Part shown: positions 11,802 through 22,004 of the stretch, piece after piece
Position numbering within the stretch: the stretch's first letter is position 1
How the letters are laid out: every line of letters starts with the position of its first letter
DNA from: Castanea sativa
Lineage: Eukaryota > Streptophyta > Magnoliopsida > Fagales > Fagaceae
Assembly: GCF_040712315.1 (NCBI RefSeq)
Contig: NC_134019.1
Span: forward strand, 35,621,873 to 35,685,872
Length of the DNA: 64,000 bases
Direction of reading: 5' to 3'
The notes under the pieces: model-generated
Database searches by the model: none
What the model was told of the DNA's origin: nothing
The model's input: only the letters and a program-made list of their open reading frames with translations
Position numbers and translations under genes: made by a program

Positions 11802-12241
11802 CAAAGTAGGAAATTAAAATCAATTAATCAAATGGAATGCATGAGGTATGATCCCAAAAAAAAAAAAAAACAAAAATGGAATGCATGAGGTGTGATTCTT
11901 TTTTCTTAAGGAAATGCAAAGTTTTTTTTTTGTTAGTTTGTTGCTTATGTGCTTATGTATGATTTTTAAATTCTCACATTTCTAAATTTTAACAATAAAT
12001 ATACTTTTATAAGTTTTCAACAAATAATCAAATAATACTTTTCAACAAAAAGCTAGTCTAAACACGCACGTGTGCGCTTGTGTGTGTCATTCCACTATTC
12101 TATTTTTCTTTAGGAGATACCATATCCACGTTTTTTTTTTTTTTTTTTGTATAAGTAGTGTCTCAACTTCTAGGCCAAATTATTTAACTTATTATCCATC
12201 AAATATTTCAAAAATCCTATAGTTGATAATGTAGTGAATTG
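11802..12241. other. AT-rich spacer
   Basis: No gene is seen. It contains a direct repeat of TGGAATGCATGAGGT (about 11834-11848 and 11878-11892) separated by an A-rich run, and a T-run near 12131-12148. Confidence 0.45.
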
Positions 12242-12257
12242 AATCTACAACCTTCAC

Positions 12258-12430
12258 TAGGGGAGCTAGTATGGCTCAAGATTTTACTATTTTTATGGAA
12301 CCCCCATCTGAAGTTGTATTTTTGCTTAGCTTAGATTCTGCTGGAACTTTGTATGATCGTTTTGTTTCCTCTGTTCTAGAGAGCTTTTAGTTGTTAATGC
12401 AATTTCCTCTTTACCAAAAAAAAAAAAAAA
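12258..12430 (+). mobile_element. 5'-truncated LINE 3' end
   Basis: A 173-bp remnant ending in an A-run is flanked by 16-bp perfect duplications (AATCTACAACCTTCAC) at 12242-12257 and 12431-12446. One frame reads LLSLDSAGTLYDRFVSSVLESF then stop, which resembles the C-terminus of plant LINE ORF2 proteins. It is on the plus strand, dead on arrival through 5' truncation, and from a different LINE family than the 4075-9842 element. Confidence 0.85.
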
Positions 12431-12446
12431 AATCTACAACCTTCAC

Positions 12447-12768
12447 GTTCATGTTACACTCCAAGCCAATGAGCACACCATTCGAATACCTCTACACACT
12501 TAATTCTTACCATTGATTTATAATTTATAATTTTTTTTTCTGGGTATAAAGAAGTGATGTTCCAACATTCCACCACCCGAATACCCTTGAGGGGTATACA
12601 TACTTAATTCTTACCATTAATTTATAATTTATAAATTAGTTTTTCTTTTTTGGTATAAGGAAATGATGTCCTAATATACTGGCTAGATTATTCCACTTCC
12701 CGTTTATGAGACACCCCAAAAATCCCCCACAGACCAGTAGTGTTGTAGCTTGACATGTAGTCTTTAGA
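12447..12768. repeat. Locally duplicated AT-rich spacer flanking the hAT element
   Basis: The word TTAATTCTTACCATT plus an A/T-rich tail occurs at about 12500, 12604 and again at 14010. Each time it follows a stretch with 'ACC' and 'GAATACC'-like words. This indicates older tandem duplication of a unit of about 100 bp; the last copy was separated when the hAT element landed. Confidence 0.55.
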
Positions 12769-12776
12769 TTTATGTC

Positions 12777-13951
12777 TAGGAATGGCAACGGGTCGGGTTC
12801 GGGCCGGGTTTTTGCATACCCAGACCCGACCCGCGGGGCAAGACCCAAAACCCGGACCCGGCCCGAATAATAATCGGGTTTTTTCTCGGGACCTAGACCC
12901 GCCCCGCGGGCCCCGTTTAACTTATTGGGCCCAAATTTGGGCCAACCAAAAAAAAAAATTGAAGCCCATTAGATTTCATCAAACCAACTCATACCCATGA
13001 GAAATCAAACCAAAGAACACACAGAGAAAGCAAAACCCAAAACACAAACCACAATCCAAAACTACAGAAATCAAATAGCACAAATAAGTCCACAAACCCC
13101 AGATTTATGAGACGAAAAGAGATAGAACAAAAAAAAAAAAAAAGGAAACTGTAACTATGGCAAGCCTTACTTCTTGCAAACCCATTTTCACACCCTCCAC
13201 AAAACGAAACAGTAAACCCAAAATCCAAAATCAAAAACATACAAACAGAGGCTACATTACACTCATTCACATCTACATACATACATGGCCACATACCCAG
13301 AAGAATAGCAATACCCAAACCCATGACCAAACAACCATAAACACACGTGCGACACAACCGAGAAAGAGATCGCAACTCGCAAGAGGTTCTGACCTATGAT
13401 GGCTGAGAGAGAGAGCTATGAGAACGAGGTTCTCGGCGGCGGTGGTGGCTTCAATCAAAGGCGGCGGTGGCGGTGTGGCGTTGAGAGTGATAGAGAGCGA
13501 GGGTTTGTTTGAGAGTGAGAGTGATAGATCGATCAGATTAGGGATCAGGGATTAGGGGTTTTTTTTTTCTTCAATATATATACCAAGGCCTAAAGTGTGC
13601 TGAGGCAAGAGGGCAGCTGGCGAGAGGGCAGGGCTGAGTGTGAGAGAGGTGGCTGGCTGTGTGTGTGCAGTGAGTAGAGAGTAGAGACTTAGGGTTCCAA
13701 ATACAAAATCAGAAAATATATATAAGGGGTATTTTAGTAATTTAATATACCGGGTATTTAACCGGGTATTTATCCGGGTCGGGTTTCGGGTCGGGTCTGG
13801 ATTTTTTTTGATAAAACCCGGACCCGCTTCGGGTTTTTTTTTTTTTTAAATCCATACCCGACCCTATTCTTTATCAGACCGGGTAAAACCCGGCCCATTA
13901 GGGTCGGGCTAGACCGGGTATCCGCGAGTCGGATTTAAATTGCCATCCCTA
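12777..13951. mobile_element. Non-autonomous hAT transposon, 1.18 kb
   Basis: The ends TAGGAATGGCAA and TTGCCATCCCTA form imperfect terminal inverted repeats of the Ac/hAT type. The 8-bp flanks TTTATGTC at 12769-12776 and 13952-13959 are identical, as expected for hAT insertion. Subterminal GC-rich blocks of GGGTCGGG, CCGGACCCG and similar words lie in both orientations and would form a strong stem. I find no transposase; the open frames inside are hydrophobic or low-complexity and unlike hAT proteins. Confidence 0.9.
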
Positions 13952-13959
13952 TTTATGTC

Positions 13960-14568
13960 ACACCTAACACCCCGTACTGATTACCGCACTACTCGAGTAC
14001 CCTTAAAGTATAGGTACTTAATTCTTACCATTGATTTATAATTTATAAAATCAATTATCAAATTAAGTGGTTTACTTTTATTTTTTCCTGAATTAATTTT
14101 AGTGAACGAATTACTTTATTCTCAGATTGAGGTCAATCTCTACCTACACTAAAAATTTATTGGTGTCAATTTCTATCATTAGGAGCAGACTTTATAGGTT
14201 GAAACTCTCTCAAAAAAAGAAAAAAGGTAAAGGTGGTTCGTACTATCATGAGTAAAATTAAATTACCCTATGTTTTCTAGACATTATTATGACCTTAAAT
14301 ATTTTTGTGTAAATTTCATATTAAACTCTAGAGTTTTTGCTATATTTCATTTAATTTAATTTTTTTTAATTTAAACCTCAAAGTTTACAAAAATGTTTCA
14401 TTTAAATATTTTGTCACAAATTCCTTTAACACTGTTAGAAGCTCCCGTGACAACCAATTAAATTTAAATTTATTATAAGTTTTAAATGAAACTATAAGGT
14501 TTAAATAAATCTATTTAAAACTTTATGGCTTAAATGAAATTTTTAACTATAACATTTAAATAAAGAAT
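13960..14568. other. Spacer with a SINE remnant
   Basis: No gene is seen. Positions about 14115-14222 match the 3' half of the tRNA-derived SINE seen at 17845 and 59657 (CTACACTAAAAA, TTGGTGTC, GGTTGAAACTCTCTC then an A-rich tail), on the plus strand. The left copy of the next MITE's duplication ATAAAGAAT is at 14560-14568. Confidence 0.5.
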
Positions 14569-14758
14569 AATGCTAGAGATACAAACTATTTTACAAAAAA
14601 ATTTACAAACTGTTGATGTGGTGATTGGTGAGTGATTATTGGTAAATGAAAAAAAAAATGATATTAATGGTGAGATTAGATGAAAACCAATAAGAAATTT
14701 GGCCACATCAATATTTTGTAAAAATGTTGTAAAATAGTTTGTGCCTATAGCATACCTC
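14569..14758. mobile_element. Mutator-like MITE, family 'AATGCTAGAGATAC'
   Basis: The 190-bp element has inverted ends (ACAAACTATTTTACAA at left, TTGTAAAATAGTTTGT at right). Identical 9-bp duplications ATAAAGAAT lie at 14560-14568 and 14759-14767. Related copies are at 52645-52799, 52960-53150 and, more distantly, 60665-60841. It is non-coding. Confidence 0.75.
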
Positions 14759-14767
14759 ATAAAGAAT

Positions 14768-14945
14768 AATTATATATAACCAAGAGTCTTATAGTTTAAT
14801 TGGCATCTCCTTATGCACGAGGTGTTTGAGAGTTTAAGAGAAATAGGTTTTTGAGTGTATTGGCCTAATAGTAAAAGCAACCAACAAAAAGTAGACATCG
14901 TGTTTATAGAAAAAGGAAATTTAGATTGTTATGAAGTGATGTAAT
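14768..14945. other. Short spacer, possible SINE fragment
   Basis: TAGTTTAATTGGCATCT at about 14801 resembles a pol III A box, followed by a weak B-box-like AGAGTTTAAGA. This is not enough to call an element. The last five bases, GTAAT, are the Copia target duplication. Confidence 0.3.
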
Positions 14946-15298
14946 TGAAGGGAGTATATACGAAATTCCTAGACCTATGAGATGCAAAAATAGAGGAAAA
15001 ATATATGTCAAATTGAAATAATTACACACAAGACAATATTTACGTGGTTTGGCAATTTGCCTACGTCCACGGAGTTGCAGGGATTTCACTATTCTCAAAG
15101 AAAAAATACAGAGTGCGGTAGTACAGTTTTCTCTCTCCAAAACCAACATAAAACCCTAATCTCCAAAATAACAGTTTTTAGATCCTACACACAGGATTCA
15201 CAATGGGCTACAAGAATGGGCCAAAAAACTGCAACAATATTATTTTAGGTCGGGTCATAATTCTGATTAAACATAACTAGGTTCCACAAAGCCCAACA
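14946..15298 (-). repeat. 3' LTR of the deleted Copia element
   Basis: 353 bp, beginning TGAAGGGAGT and ending GCCCAACA on the plus strand. It is equal in length to the LTR at 17311-17663, with which it aligns along its whole length. Confidence 0.92.
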
Positions 15299-15399
15299 CA
15301 AAAAACACAACCAAAAACTTTACTATGAGCATCAGAATCAATATGAACATAAAAAACACAACAAAAAACTTTTGAATGGGCAAACTTTACCTCTTTATC

Positions 15400-17202
15400 A
15401 CTCTAAACCTCTTCAGGAATTCTGAACTCCATGGGAACTGATGGTCCTCAGTTTATCAGGTAAGCTGCAGTACTAACAGCATTAGCCCAGAAACGCTTTT
15501 GGTAATCCAGCATACAACCTCATACTCCTAGCACGCTCATTGAGAGTTTTGTTCATGCGTTCATCCACACCATTTTGCTGTGGTGTCCTAGGAATGGTCT
15601 TCTCCATTCTAATTCCATGTGCAGCACAATACTCCGTGAACACTCCATCTATGTACTCTCCTCCATTGTCTGACCTCAAACATTTTTCTTTCAAATTTGT
15701 TTATGTCTCAACCATGACCTTTCACTTCTTAAAAGTCTCAAATACATCATATTTATTTTTCAGAAAATAAACTCATACTTTTCTGCTTAAGTCATCAATG
15801 ATAGTAATGTAGTACCTTCAACCTCCAAGGGATGCAACTGGAGAAGGCCCCCACAAATCAGTGTGTACTAACTCCAATTTTCCAGCCTTCGGTGTCTTGT
15901 CGGTTTTCAAGAAGCTCACCCTTTTCTGCTTTCCTAAGATGCAGTTTTCATACATGTCAAGATTAATAGACTTCAATTCTGGTAGTTTTCCTTTTGACAG
16001 TAATATCTTCATTCCTTTCTCACTTATGTGACCAAGTCTGTGGTGCCATAGACTTGCTTCAGCAGCTGCAATTGTGTCTCTTGGACTTGAAGTCATATAC
16101 AGAGTACCAATTTTCTTTCCACTAGCCAATATCATGGCTCCCTTTATAACCTTCTATGTACCACCAACAAATAGTATTGCATGCCCTTCATCATCAAGTT
16201 GTCCTACAGAAATCAGATTCCTCCTCAGGTCAGGAATATGTTGACCCTTTTGCAGTAACCAAACAAAACCATTGGGCAATATAATCCAAATGTCTCCAAT
16301 ACCCATAACATCCAAGGCTTCTCCTTCAGCCAAATACATCTTACCAGAATCACCTTCAACATAGTTCTGTATGATTTCTTGGTGTAGTTTGGTATGAAAT
16401 GAAGCTTCTGAGTCAAAAACCCAATCAGCTAGCGGACTATTTACAGCAAGAAGCAATGCATCATGTACCTCATCTGTTACAGCATTAGCAGAATCATCAT
16501 CATTCTTCTTCTTAGGGCTTTTGCAGTGCCTCTTAAAGTGGCCAACTTTGCCACAATTCCAACATTGTACCTGTTGGCTAGATCTAGATTTACTTCTATT
16601 CCGATTGGAATTTCTAGATTTTGATCTATCCCGATTTGAATTTCTGTCATTACCTCTACCTCTTGTCTCAAGGTTTAGGACAAAACCACAGCCTGAGTTT
16701 TCACCTACATCTCTTTTGCGAATCTCCTCAGCCAAAACTAGATCCCGTATGTCATTGTACTTCAGTTTTTCTTTTCCAATATAATTGCACACTGCCATTC
16801 TCATAGCCTCCCAACTGTTTGACAACGAAGCCAAAACAATCAGTGCACGGATCAAAATCAATTTCTAAAGGAAGACAGTTGATTTGTGATGGTGTTAAAT
16901 TTATTTAGATGCTGTGCTACTGATGCATTCTTTGCCATCTTCAAATTGAATAGTTTCTTCATCAGATGCACCATGTTATCTGCTGATGGCTTTTCATATA
17001 TACCAGACAAAGCCTTCAGCAAATCTGCTGTGGTCTTCTCCTTTACGACATTGTGTGCTACAAACCTTGACAGAGTTAATCTAATAATTCCCTGTACTTG
17101 TCTGTCAAGAAGAGTCCATTCATCATCTTTTATAGTTACAGATTTCTCCCCTAAAAGCAGCAGGTGCAACTTCTTCCCATAGAGGTAGTCCTCGATTTGC
17201 AT
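15400..17202 (-). pseudogene. Copia gag-protease-integrase remnant
   Basis: Gag is read from 17202 (MQIEDYLYGKKLHLLLL) and, after a frame break near 16858, continues to the zinc knuckle CWNCGKVGHFKRHC (about 16560-16519). The protease-like WVFDSEASFH follows, with the catalytic D-S-G altered to D-S-E. The pre-integrase zinc region (16135-15818) has LWHHRLGHISEKG and ELVHTDLWG. The integrase core (15694-15482) keeps LRSDNGGEY and PQQNGV, where ERMNKT is the expected glutamate block. The frame then ends in a short stretch unlike Copia pol. Several frame breaks exist and no functional protein is possible. Confidence 0.88.
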
Positions 17203-17294
17203 CCTCTAGAATCCAAAGTTTGTGCCATCGAATTTTTCTATTTCAAACGCCTTTCTTGTTACCTCTACCATTGCTCCCACTCAAACCTAACCCT

Positions 17295-17308
17295 AGGCTC
17301 TGATACCA
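17295..17308 (-). promoter_or_regulatory. Primer-binding site (initiator tRNA-Met) of the deleted Copia element
   Basis: Read on the minus strand this is TGGTATCAGAGCCT, complementary to the 3' end of plant initiator tRNA-Met. It starts two bases inside the 5' LTR boundary, which fixes the element's orientation. Confidence 0.92.
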
Positions 17309-17310
17309 GT

Positions 17311-17663
17311 TGAAGGGAATATGTACGAAATTCCTAGACTTGTGAGATGCAAAAATAGAGAAAAAATATACGCCAAATAGAAATAATCACACACAAGACA
17401 ATATTTACGTGGTTCGACAATTTGCCTACGTCTATGGAGTTGTAGGGATTTCACTATTCTCAAATAAAAAATATAGAGTGCGGCACTATAGTTTTCTCTC
17501 TCCAAAACCAACATAAATCCCTAATCTCCAAAACAACAGTTTTTATATCTTGCACATAGGATTCATAATGGGCTACAAGAACGGGTCAAAAAACTATAAC
17601 AATATTATTTCGGGTCGAGTCATAATCTGGATCAAACACAACTAGGCTCCACAAAGCCCAACA
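17311..17663 (-). repeat. 5' LTR of the deleted Copia element
   Basis: 353 bp. On the minus strand it begins TGTTGGGCTT and ends at CCCTTCA. The target duplication GTAAT follows at 17664. Confidence 0.92.
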
Positions 17664-17844
17664 GTAATGGAAAAATTTGTCCTAAGATACTTAATGGTTT
17701 GTTACCAGAAGAATACTTTGTACTTTTATATTCTAAATTAAATTATGTGATGAAAGAAGATTGATTTGTGTTAGAATAGGTTGATAGCCATAATATTGTG
17801 TCATGCCATCCATTTATACTAACTAAATTTTAATTTGTAATTGT

Positions 17845-17976
17845 GAGTTCTAGTTAGCTTAACTGGTAAAGTTTTTTATGGTTAAATAAGATATTTAAAG
17901 TTCAATCTCTGCCTACACCAAAAACCGATTAGTGTCTTGGTCTGATGACAAATTGAAATTCTCTCAAAAATAAAAT
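17845..17976 (+). mobile_element. tRNA-derived SINE, family B, with 17-bp duplication
   Basis: The 5' part has an A-box-like TAGCTTAACTGGTAAAG and a B-box-like AAGTTCAATCTC. The body contains GCCTACACCAAAAACC and GTGTCTTGGTCTGATGA, and the end is A-rich. The flanks are identical 17-bp duplications (17828-17844 and 17977-17993). Other copies are at about 14115-14222, 37745-37880 (weak), 59657-59820 and 59832-59930. Confidence 0.82.
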
Positions 17977-18106
17977 TTTTAATTTGTAATTGTTTATTAT
18001 CAGATTTGGCTTAATTAGAATGGTGAGCCATAAGTTGAAACTCTCTCTAATTTTTTTTTTTAATTCGTAATTGTTTATTATCAGATTTGGTTTAATTAGA
18101 ATGGTG
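17977..18106. repeat. About 50-bp direct repeat around a SINE tail
   Basis: A unit containing AATTGTTTATTATCAG and TTAATTAGAATGGTGA appears at about 17979-18026 and 18058-18106. Between the copies is the 3' end of a family-B SINE (GCCATAAGTTGAAACTCTC plus T-run). This may be a 5'-truncated SINE with an unusually long duplication, or a separate local duplication. Confidence 0.5.
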
Positions 18107-18204
18107 ATAACATATATCACTATCTTGTATTTGTAATTAGGTAATTTTCATTTTCACCTCATCATTTTGAATTAGTTTCATTTAAACATTTTAAAATCAT
18201 TCCA

Positions 18205-18215
18205 GATAGATAGAT

Positions 18216-18282
<67 letters not shown>
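18205..18282. repeat. (GATA)n/(TA)n microsatellite
   Basis: Four GATA units run into about 64 bp of uninterrupted TA. Confidence 0.95.
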
Positions 18283-18287
<5 letters not shown>

Positions 18288-18720
18288 TAAACCCTATAAT
18301 TTCATGTAGTTTCTTAAACTGTATAGTGTAAAATAAATTTCATTTAAATTGATTATCACATGACTACATGAGCTTCTAACAACTCTAAAAGAATTCATTA
18401 GAATTTATTTTAATCATTTTAGATATATATAAAGTTTTTTTTTTATACAAGATAGAATTTCTACTCTAACCTAATCTAAGTGTATATGTGTAAAACTCCC
18501 TTCTGAAGACTTGAATCCCGACACTTGCCCCCCACACCCCACAAGCATTTATACTTATGGAGTGACCATCGCACCAAGGGTGTGCGGTAGTTATAAAGTT
18601 TAAACCTTATAATTTCATGTAGTTTCTTAAACTTTATAGTGTGAAATAATTTCATTTAAATTGACTATCACGTGATTGCATGAGCTCCTAATTACAACTC
18701 TAAAAGAATTCATTAGAAAG
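18282..18720. repeat. About 125-bp direct duplication interrupted by a SINE
   Basis: Positions about 18285-18412 and 18596-18720 are copies of one another (CATGTAGTTTCTTAAACT, AATTGA-TATCAC, CTCTAAAAGAATTCATTAGAA). The SINE at 18438-18591 lies between them. Confidence 0.75.
18438..18591 (-). mobile_element. tRNA-derived SINE, family A
   Basis: On the minus strand it starts near an A-box-like TGGTGCGATGG. It has CTTGTGGGGTGTGGGGGGC, a B-box-like GGGATTCAAGTC and ACACTTAGATTAGGTTAGAG, and it ends in an A-run (T-run at 18438 on the plus strand). Identical flanks TATAAAGTTT lie at 18428-18437 and 18592-18601. A second copy of the family is at 60489-60651. Confidence 0.85.
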
Positions 18721-18746
18721 TTTACATGAAACCTTTTAAAAAGGTT

Positions 18747-18748
<2 letters not shown>

Positions 18749-18833
<85 letters not shown>
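18749..18833. repeat. (ATA)n microsatellite
   Basis: About 85 bp of perfect trinucleotide repeat directly abutting the start of a Gypsy LTR at 18834. Confidence 0.95.
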
Positions 18834-19626
18834 TGTAAGCGCACAATTGCACTTGGACCCAAAGATAGATGTGGGCTCAGGCCCAATGAGCCTTAAACAA
18901 TAAGATTTGTAGAGTGTGAGCTTGAAACCTAGGTCTTATGGATATTGGATTACAAATGGGGGGCTAGATTGCCACTTCACACACAATCAAAGGGTAAAAA
19001 CAGTGAGAAATCCTCATTGGACGTAAGCTGAGGAAGTCTTATATTGCTCTTCTTTCTTTATATAGTAGCTTGAAATTGAAAATGAAGTCTACAATCCTTT
19101 CTTTTTTCCTCCTTTCTTTCTCGTGTCCCCCTCTTACAATGCCCTTTCCTTTTCTTTTATACCATTCTTCTTCTTCCCTTCATCCTCCATGTGTAGCACA
19201 AATTACCCTATTAGACACTTGTCCCATCCACCACCCTCTGGAAGTCTTTAAACGATAGCAAGAAGGCTGACTTCTACTGTTCAGGGGTCATTTCCCCATT
19301 AATGCGGCCAGGGAGGTAGGTGCAAGGTCTTTAATGTGGAGGTAGCAGCATTTTCTCCGGATATTTCTATGACATCCTTGCATCTAGAGGGTGCTTGGAT
19401 CACCCTCTTACCCTTCAGTTTTCTCTGAGTTTCGCCTTTAATCTTCTTAGCCAGTCCCAGGGTCATTGCTGGGCCTGTCCGAGAAGACAGTCCTCCTCGG
19501 ATAGCTCCTCGGACCTTTATAGCGTAGACTAACTTGCGAGCTTGGAGACCTTAATAAAAAACAAACTGGTACCCGTCAATAAAGCCCCGAACCCAAATGT
19601 TTACTCGAGAACTTTTACCCCCCACA
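18834..19626 (-). repeat. Gypsy LTR (3' LTR of a Tat-type remnant)
   Basis: The plus strand begins TGTAAGCGCAC and reaches CTTTTACCCCCCACA at 19626, giving about 793 bp with TG...CA ends. On the minus strand it opens TGTGGGGGGTAAAAG, closely like the LTR opening TGATGGGGGATAAAC of the element at 40577-50920. No second LTR copy is seen in the window, so the boundary is inferred from that comparison. It is followed, as in the other element, by a plus-strand ORF. Confidence 0.6.
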
Positions 19627-20126
19627 ATAGTGCCTCAAAACTTTATTTTTCCCATCCATCCGAGAAGAGAAATAGAGTTTTGATCCGACCAGAATACCTC
19701 CCACACGCTTTACGGACCGCTACGCGTGTACGGGTCCTTTCGTTCCCTGAAAAACGCTCCTGACGCTTTGAAATCTGGAATGCGCGCATTTATGACCGCA
19801 AGTTACACCCTGTTCCCCACGTTCAACGGTGAGATGAACATCTAAGGGTCCATGTCACCCCTTAAAAATTTGAGCGGGACAAATCTAATTTCGAGGCCGC
19901 CTCCCGCAAGTCAAAACGCTTGGAAACCCGCGCCTCCATTCATTTCTTCAGAATTCAATCATATCAAAGCATCAGTCATAGCCCTTTCTCTCCAGAAACT
20001 CGTGAAGGCTTGCATAACCAAACCCCGTAAGTTCTTGCTTTCTTTGCCCTTCCCTCCTCGGATTCTGTCCTCGACTCCACTCTTAACTTCTTTTCTTCTC
20101 AAAACTTGTATTTTCACCTCTCCTAA

Positions 20127-20606
20127 ATGGGTAGGTTCAAGTGCCTAGTAAATACCGACGCTGGTATGGAAGGGTTTAGGGCCAAATACAAAATTCCTAA
20201 TGACATAGGTCTAAAATACTGCCCGGTAGAGGCCGTAGGAGGCTCTAGAAAAATGGGAGAAGTTATCATTCCCATGATCGCCTTCATAGAAGGTGGAATG
20301 ACTCTCCCTATGAGAAGTGTGACTAGAGAATACCTCCGCAACCATAGGATATGCCCAGACCAATGCGCACCAAATGTGTTTAGGGTTTTAGGAAGTGTCA
20401 ACGCTCTAAATGAGCAGATGGGCTTGTATCTCACATGGCACGATGTTGCCTTCATGTACGAATGCGACAAACTTACAAAAGTAGGTTATTACATTAAGTC
20501 GCAGTTAGGTAAACACTCAAGACTGTGGCTAGCAATCAGAGTTCACCTCAACCACAGAACATCGGCTCAACCAACAAAATAGCTTAATAAAAGAAGGACT
20601 TCTTCT
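20127..20606 (+). pseudogene. Antisense ORF fragment of a Gypsy retroelement, 'putative gypsy type transposon' domain
   Basis: The open frame 20127-20582 (151 codons) contains YKIPNDIGLKYCPVE, IPMIAFIEGGMTLPM and a C-terminal TWHDVAFMYECDK. It has the same block order as the antisense ORF at 41621-43920 (IYEAYLLGGLRLPLN, CQFNPNAWR, LTVDEFLYCY). This matches the family annotated as plant 'putative gypsy type transposon' proteins, found antisense between pol and the 3' LTR in Tat elements. The reading degenerates after about residue 130. A Copia element interrupts the remnant at 20606, and a few dozen bases that probably belong to it resume after 28924. Confidence 0.65.
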
Positions 20607-21997
20607 TAAAGGAAATATGCATGTGCGCAGCAGGAAAACAAACGGATCTACTTCATTCATAAAATTTAACATGCACTATGTAAGTTTCAGATTTTGAGAA
20701 CAAAAGAGTGTACCTTGGAGCGGTGAATTTCAAAACCGAAGATCAAAATCACTTGGGAACACTTTCAATCTTCACTCCAATTCCACTAACGCCCAAGATG
20801 TGTGGTCTCTCAATCAGTTCTAAAGGGAGAATATCAAAGTGTCTAACACTTACATGCACCACTTCGTAAATGTTCTTACAAAATTCTCTACAGAAAATTC
20901 TGTGTGTATCTCCCTTTGTGTCTAACCGATTAGCTAATTGGGTTGGCCTTTTGGGCCTTTCCAATTGGGCTTAAGTGTGTGGCTTGAAATGTGACCAAAA
21001 GGGAACAATAAGACACTAGCTCCAATGGACCTTAAGCTTTTTTGTCAACTCTTGACAAGTCCAAAGTTATCATTAACTATATTTAATACCACTATATAAA
21101 TATAATTGCACTCTAGGCCTTATTTATAAATTATATCTCAAGACTTTATTGTACATACAACCCCTTCATAAAATATTCGTAGTATCACAAAGTCATGGAT
21201 GTAGACTGCCACTTTGTAGATTACTACATCTTATCCTTGAGTACCCGGTTAAATCGTTTAAGTTATTCATCATATATTTATGAAATCCAATTTCATAAAT
21301 ATATACTCTAGTAACTATTTACTAAAGTAGTTAGGCTTAACATTCTGAATAACAAACCCATTAAACTTATATCAATGGAATATTTTGTATCTCTGTTAAG
21401 AGATTATGAATTCCATCTTGAGAATATATGTTCCATCAACATTAAATGTGATTGCCCAACATACTAAGGTTTTGACCGTAACTCTAGATCTCACTCCTGA
21501 TATATCAAAGCAACCTACACCTCATGATCAAGTCCATTATTCTCTTAGGATTAAGAGTTCATGCAAATATAAGTCGTGAGTTTATCATTCATTTGACAGT
21601 CGTTAGGAGAATAATAAAACTCACACCAGTCCAGTTCAATATGTTTTAACTCTTAAAACATATCAACTAGAAATCTCCATTTTCATGATCAAGACAAATC
21701 ATCTTAGTTGATATGTTATAGTTTTCGCAGATGAAATGCCCAATTTTCATCACCGACTACGAACTACATTTTAAGTTTACAAGGAACTTGTGATTTACAT
21801 CTTCTGTGACTAAATCACATAAATCACATACAATGCATCTCATGGACTATTTGATAATGTCTCAATATTCATGTTACCATTATTTCAGATAATAATAAAA
21901 CAACTTTATTAAACACAATATTAAGTCATACACAATGTCATACATAATATCATACATAGCAACATACAATAGGATTTAAGGGCACTAATCCCTAACA
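20607..21997 (-). repeat. 3' LTR of the 8.3-kb Copia element
   Basis: About 1.39 kb, ending CCTAACA. It aligns with 27579-28919 throughout. One terminal base has mutated, so the end reads TAAAGG rather than TGAAGG. Confidence 0.9.
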
Positions 21998-22004
21998 ATG
22001 CCCT

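Larger units (their letters stand above)
14946..17663 (-). mobile_element. Copia LTR retrotransposon lacking reverse transcriptase, 2.72 kb
   Basis: Two 353-bp LTRs (14946-15298 and 17311-17663; TG...CA ends) are flanked by identical 5-bp GTAAT at 14941-14945 and 17664-17668. Transcription is on the minus strand, shown by a PBS next to the right-hand LTR and by gag-pol order. The inside keeps gag, a zinc knuckle, the GAG-pre-integrase region and part of the integrase. It then jumps to the 3' LTR, so reverse transcriptase and RNase H are deleted. The LTRs differ at roughly one base in ten by eye, so the insertion is old. Confidence 0.92.

Noticed and set aside
12989..13375. 128-codon minus-strand frame inside the hAT element
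   Set aside because: Cys/Phe/Leu-rich and low-complexity, unlike hAT transposase, and bounded by homopolymers.
17295..17308. tRNA-Met-like complement, considered as part of a tRNA gene
   Set aside because: Only the 3' 14 bases match, exactly two bases from an LTR border: it is a primer-binding site.
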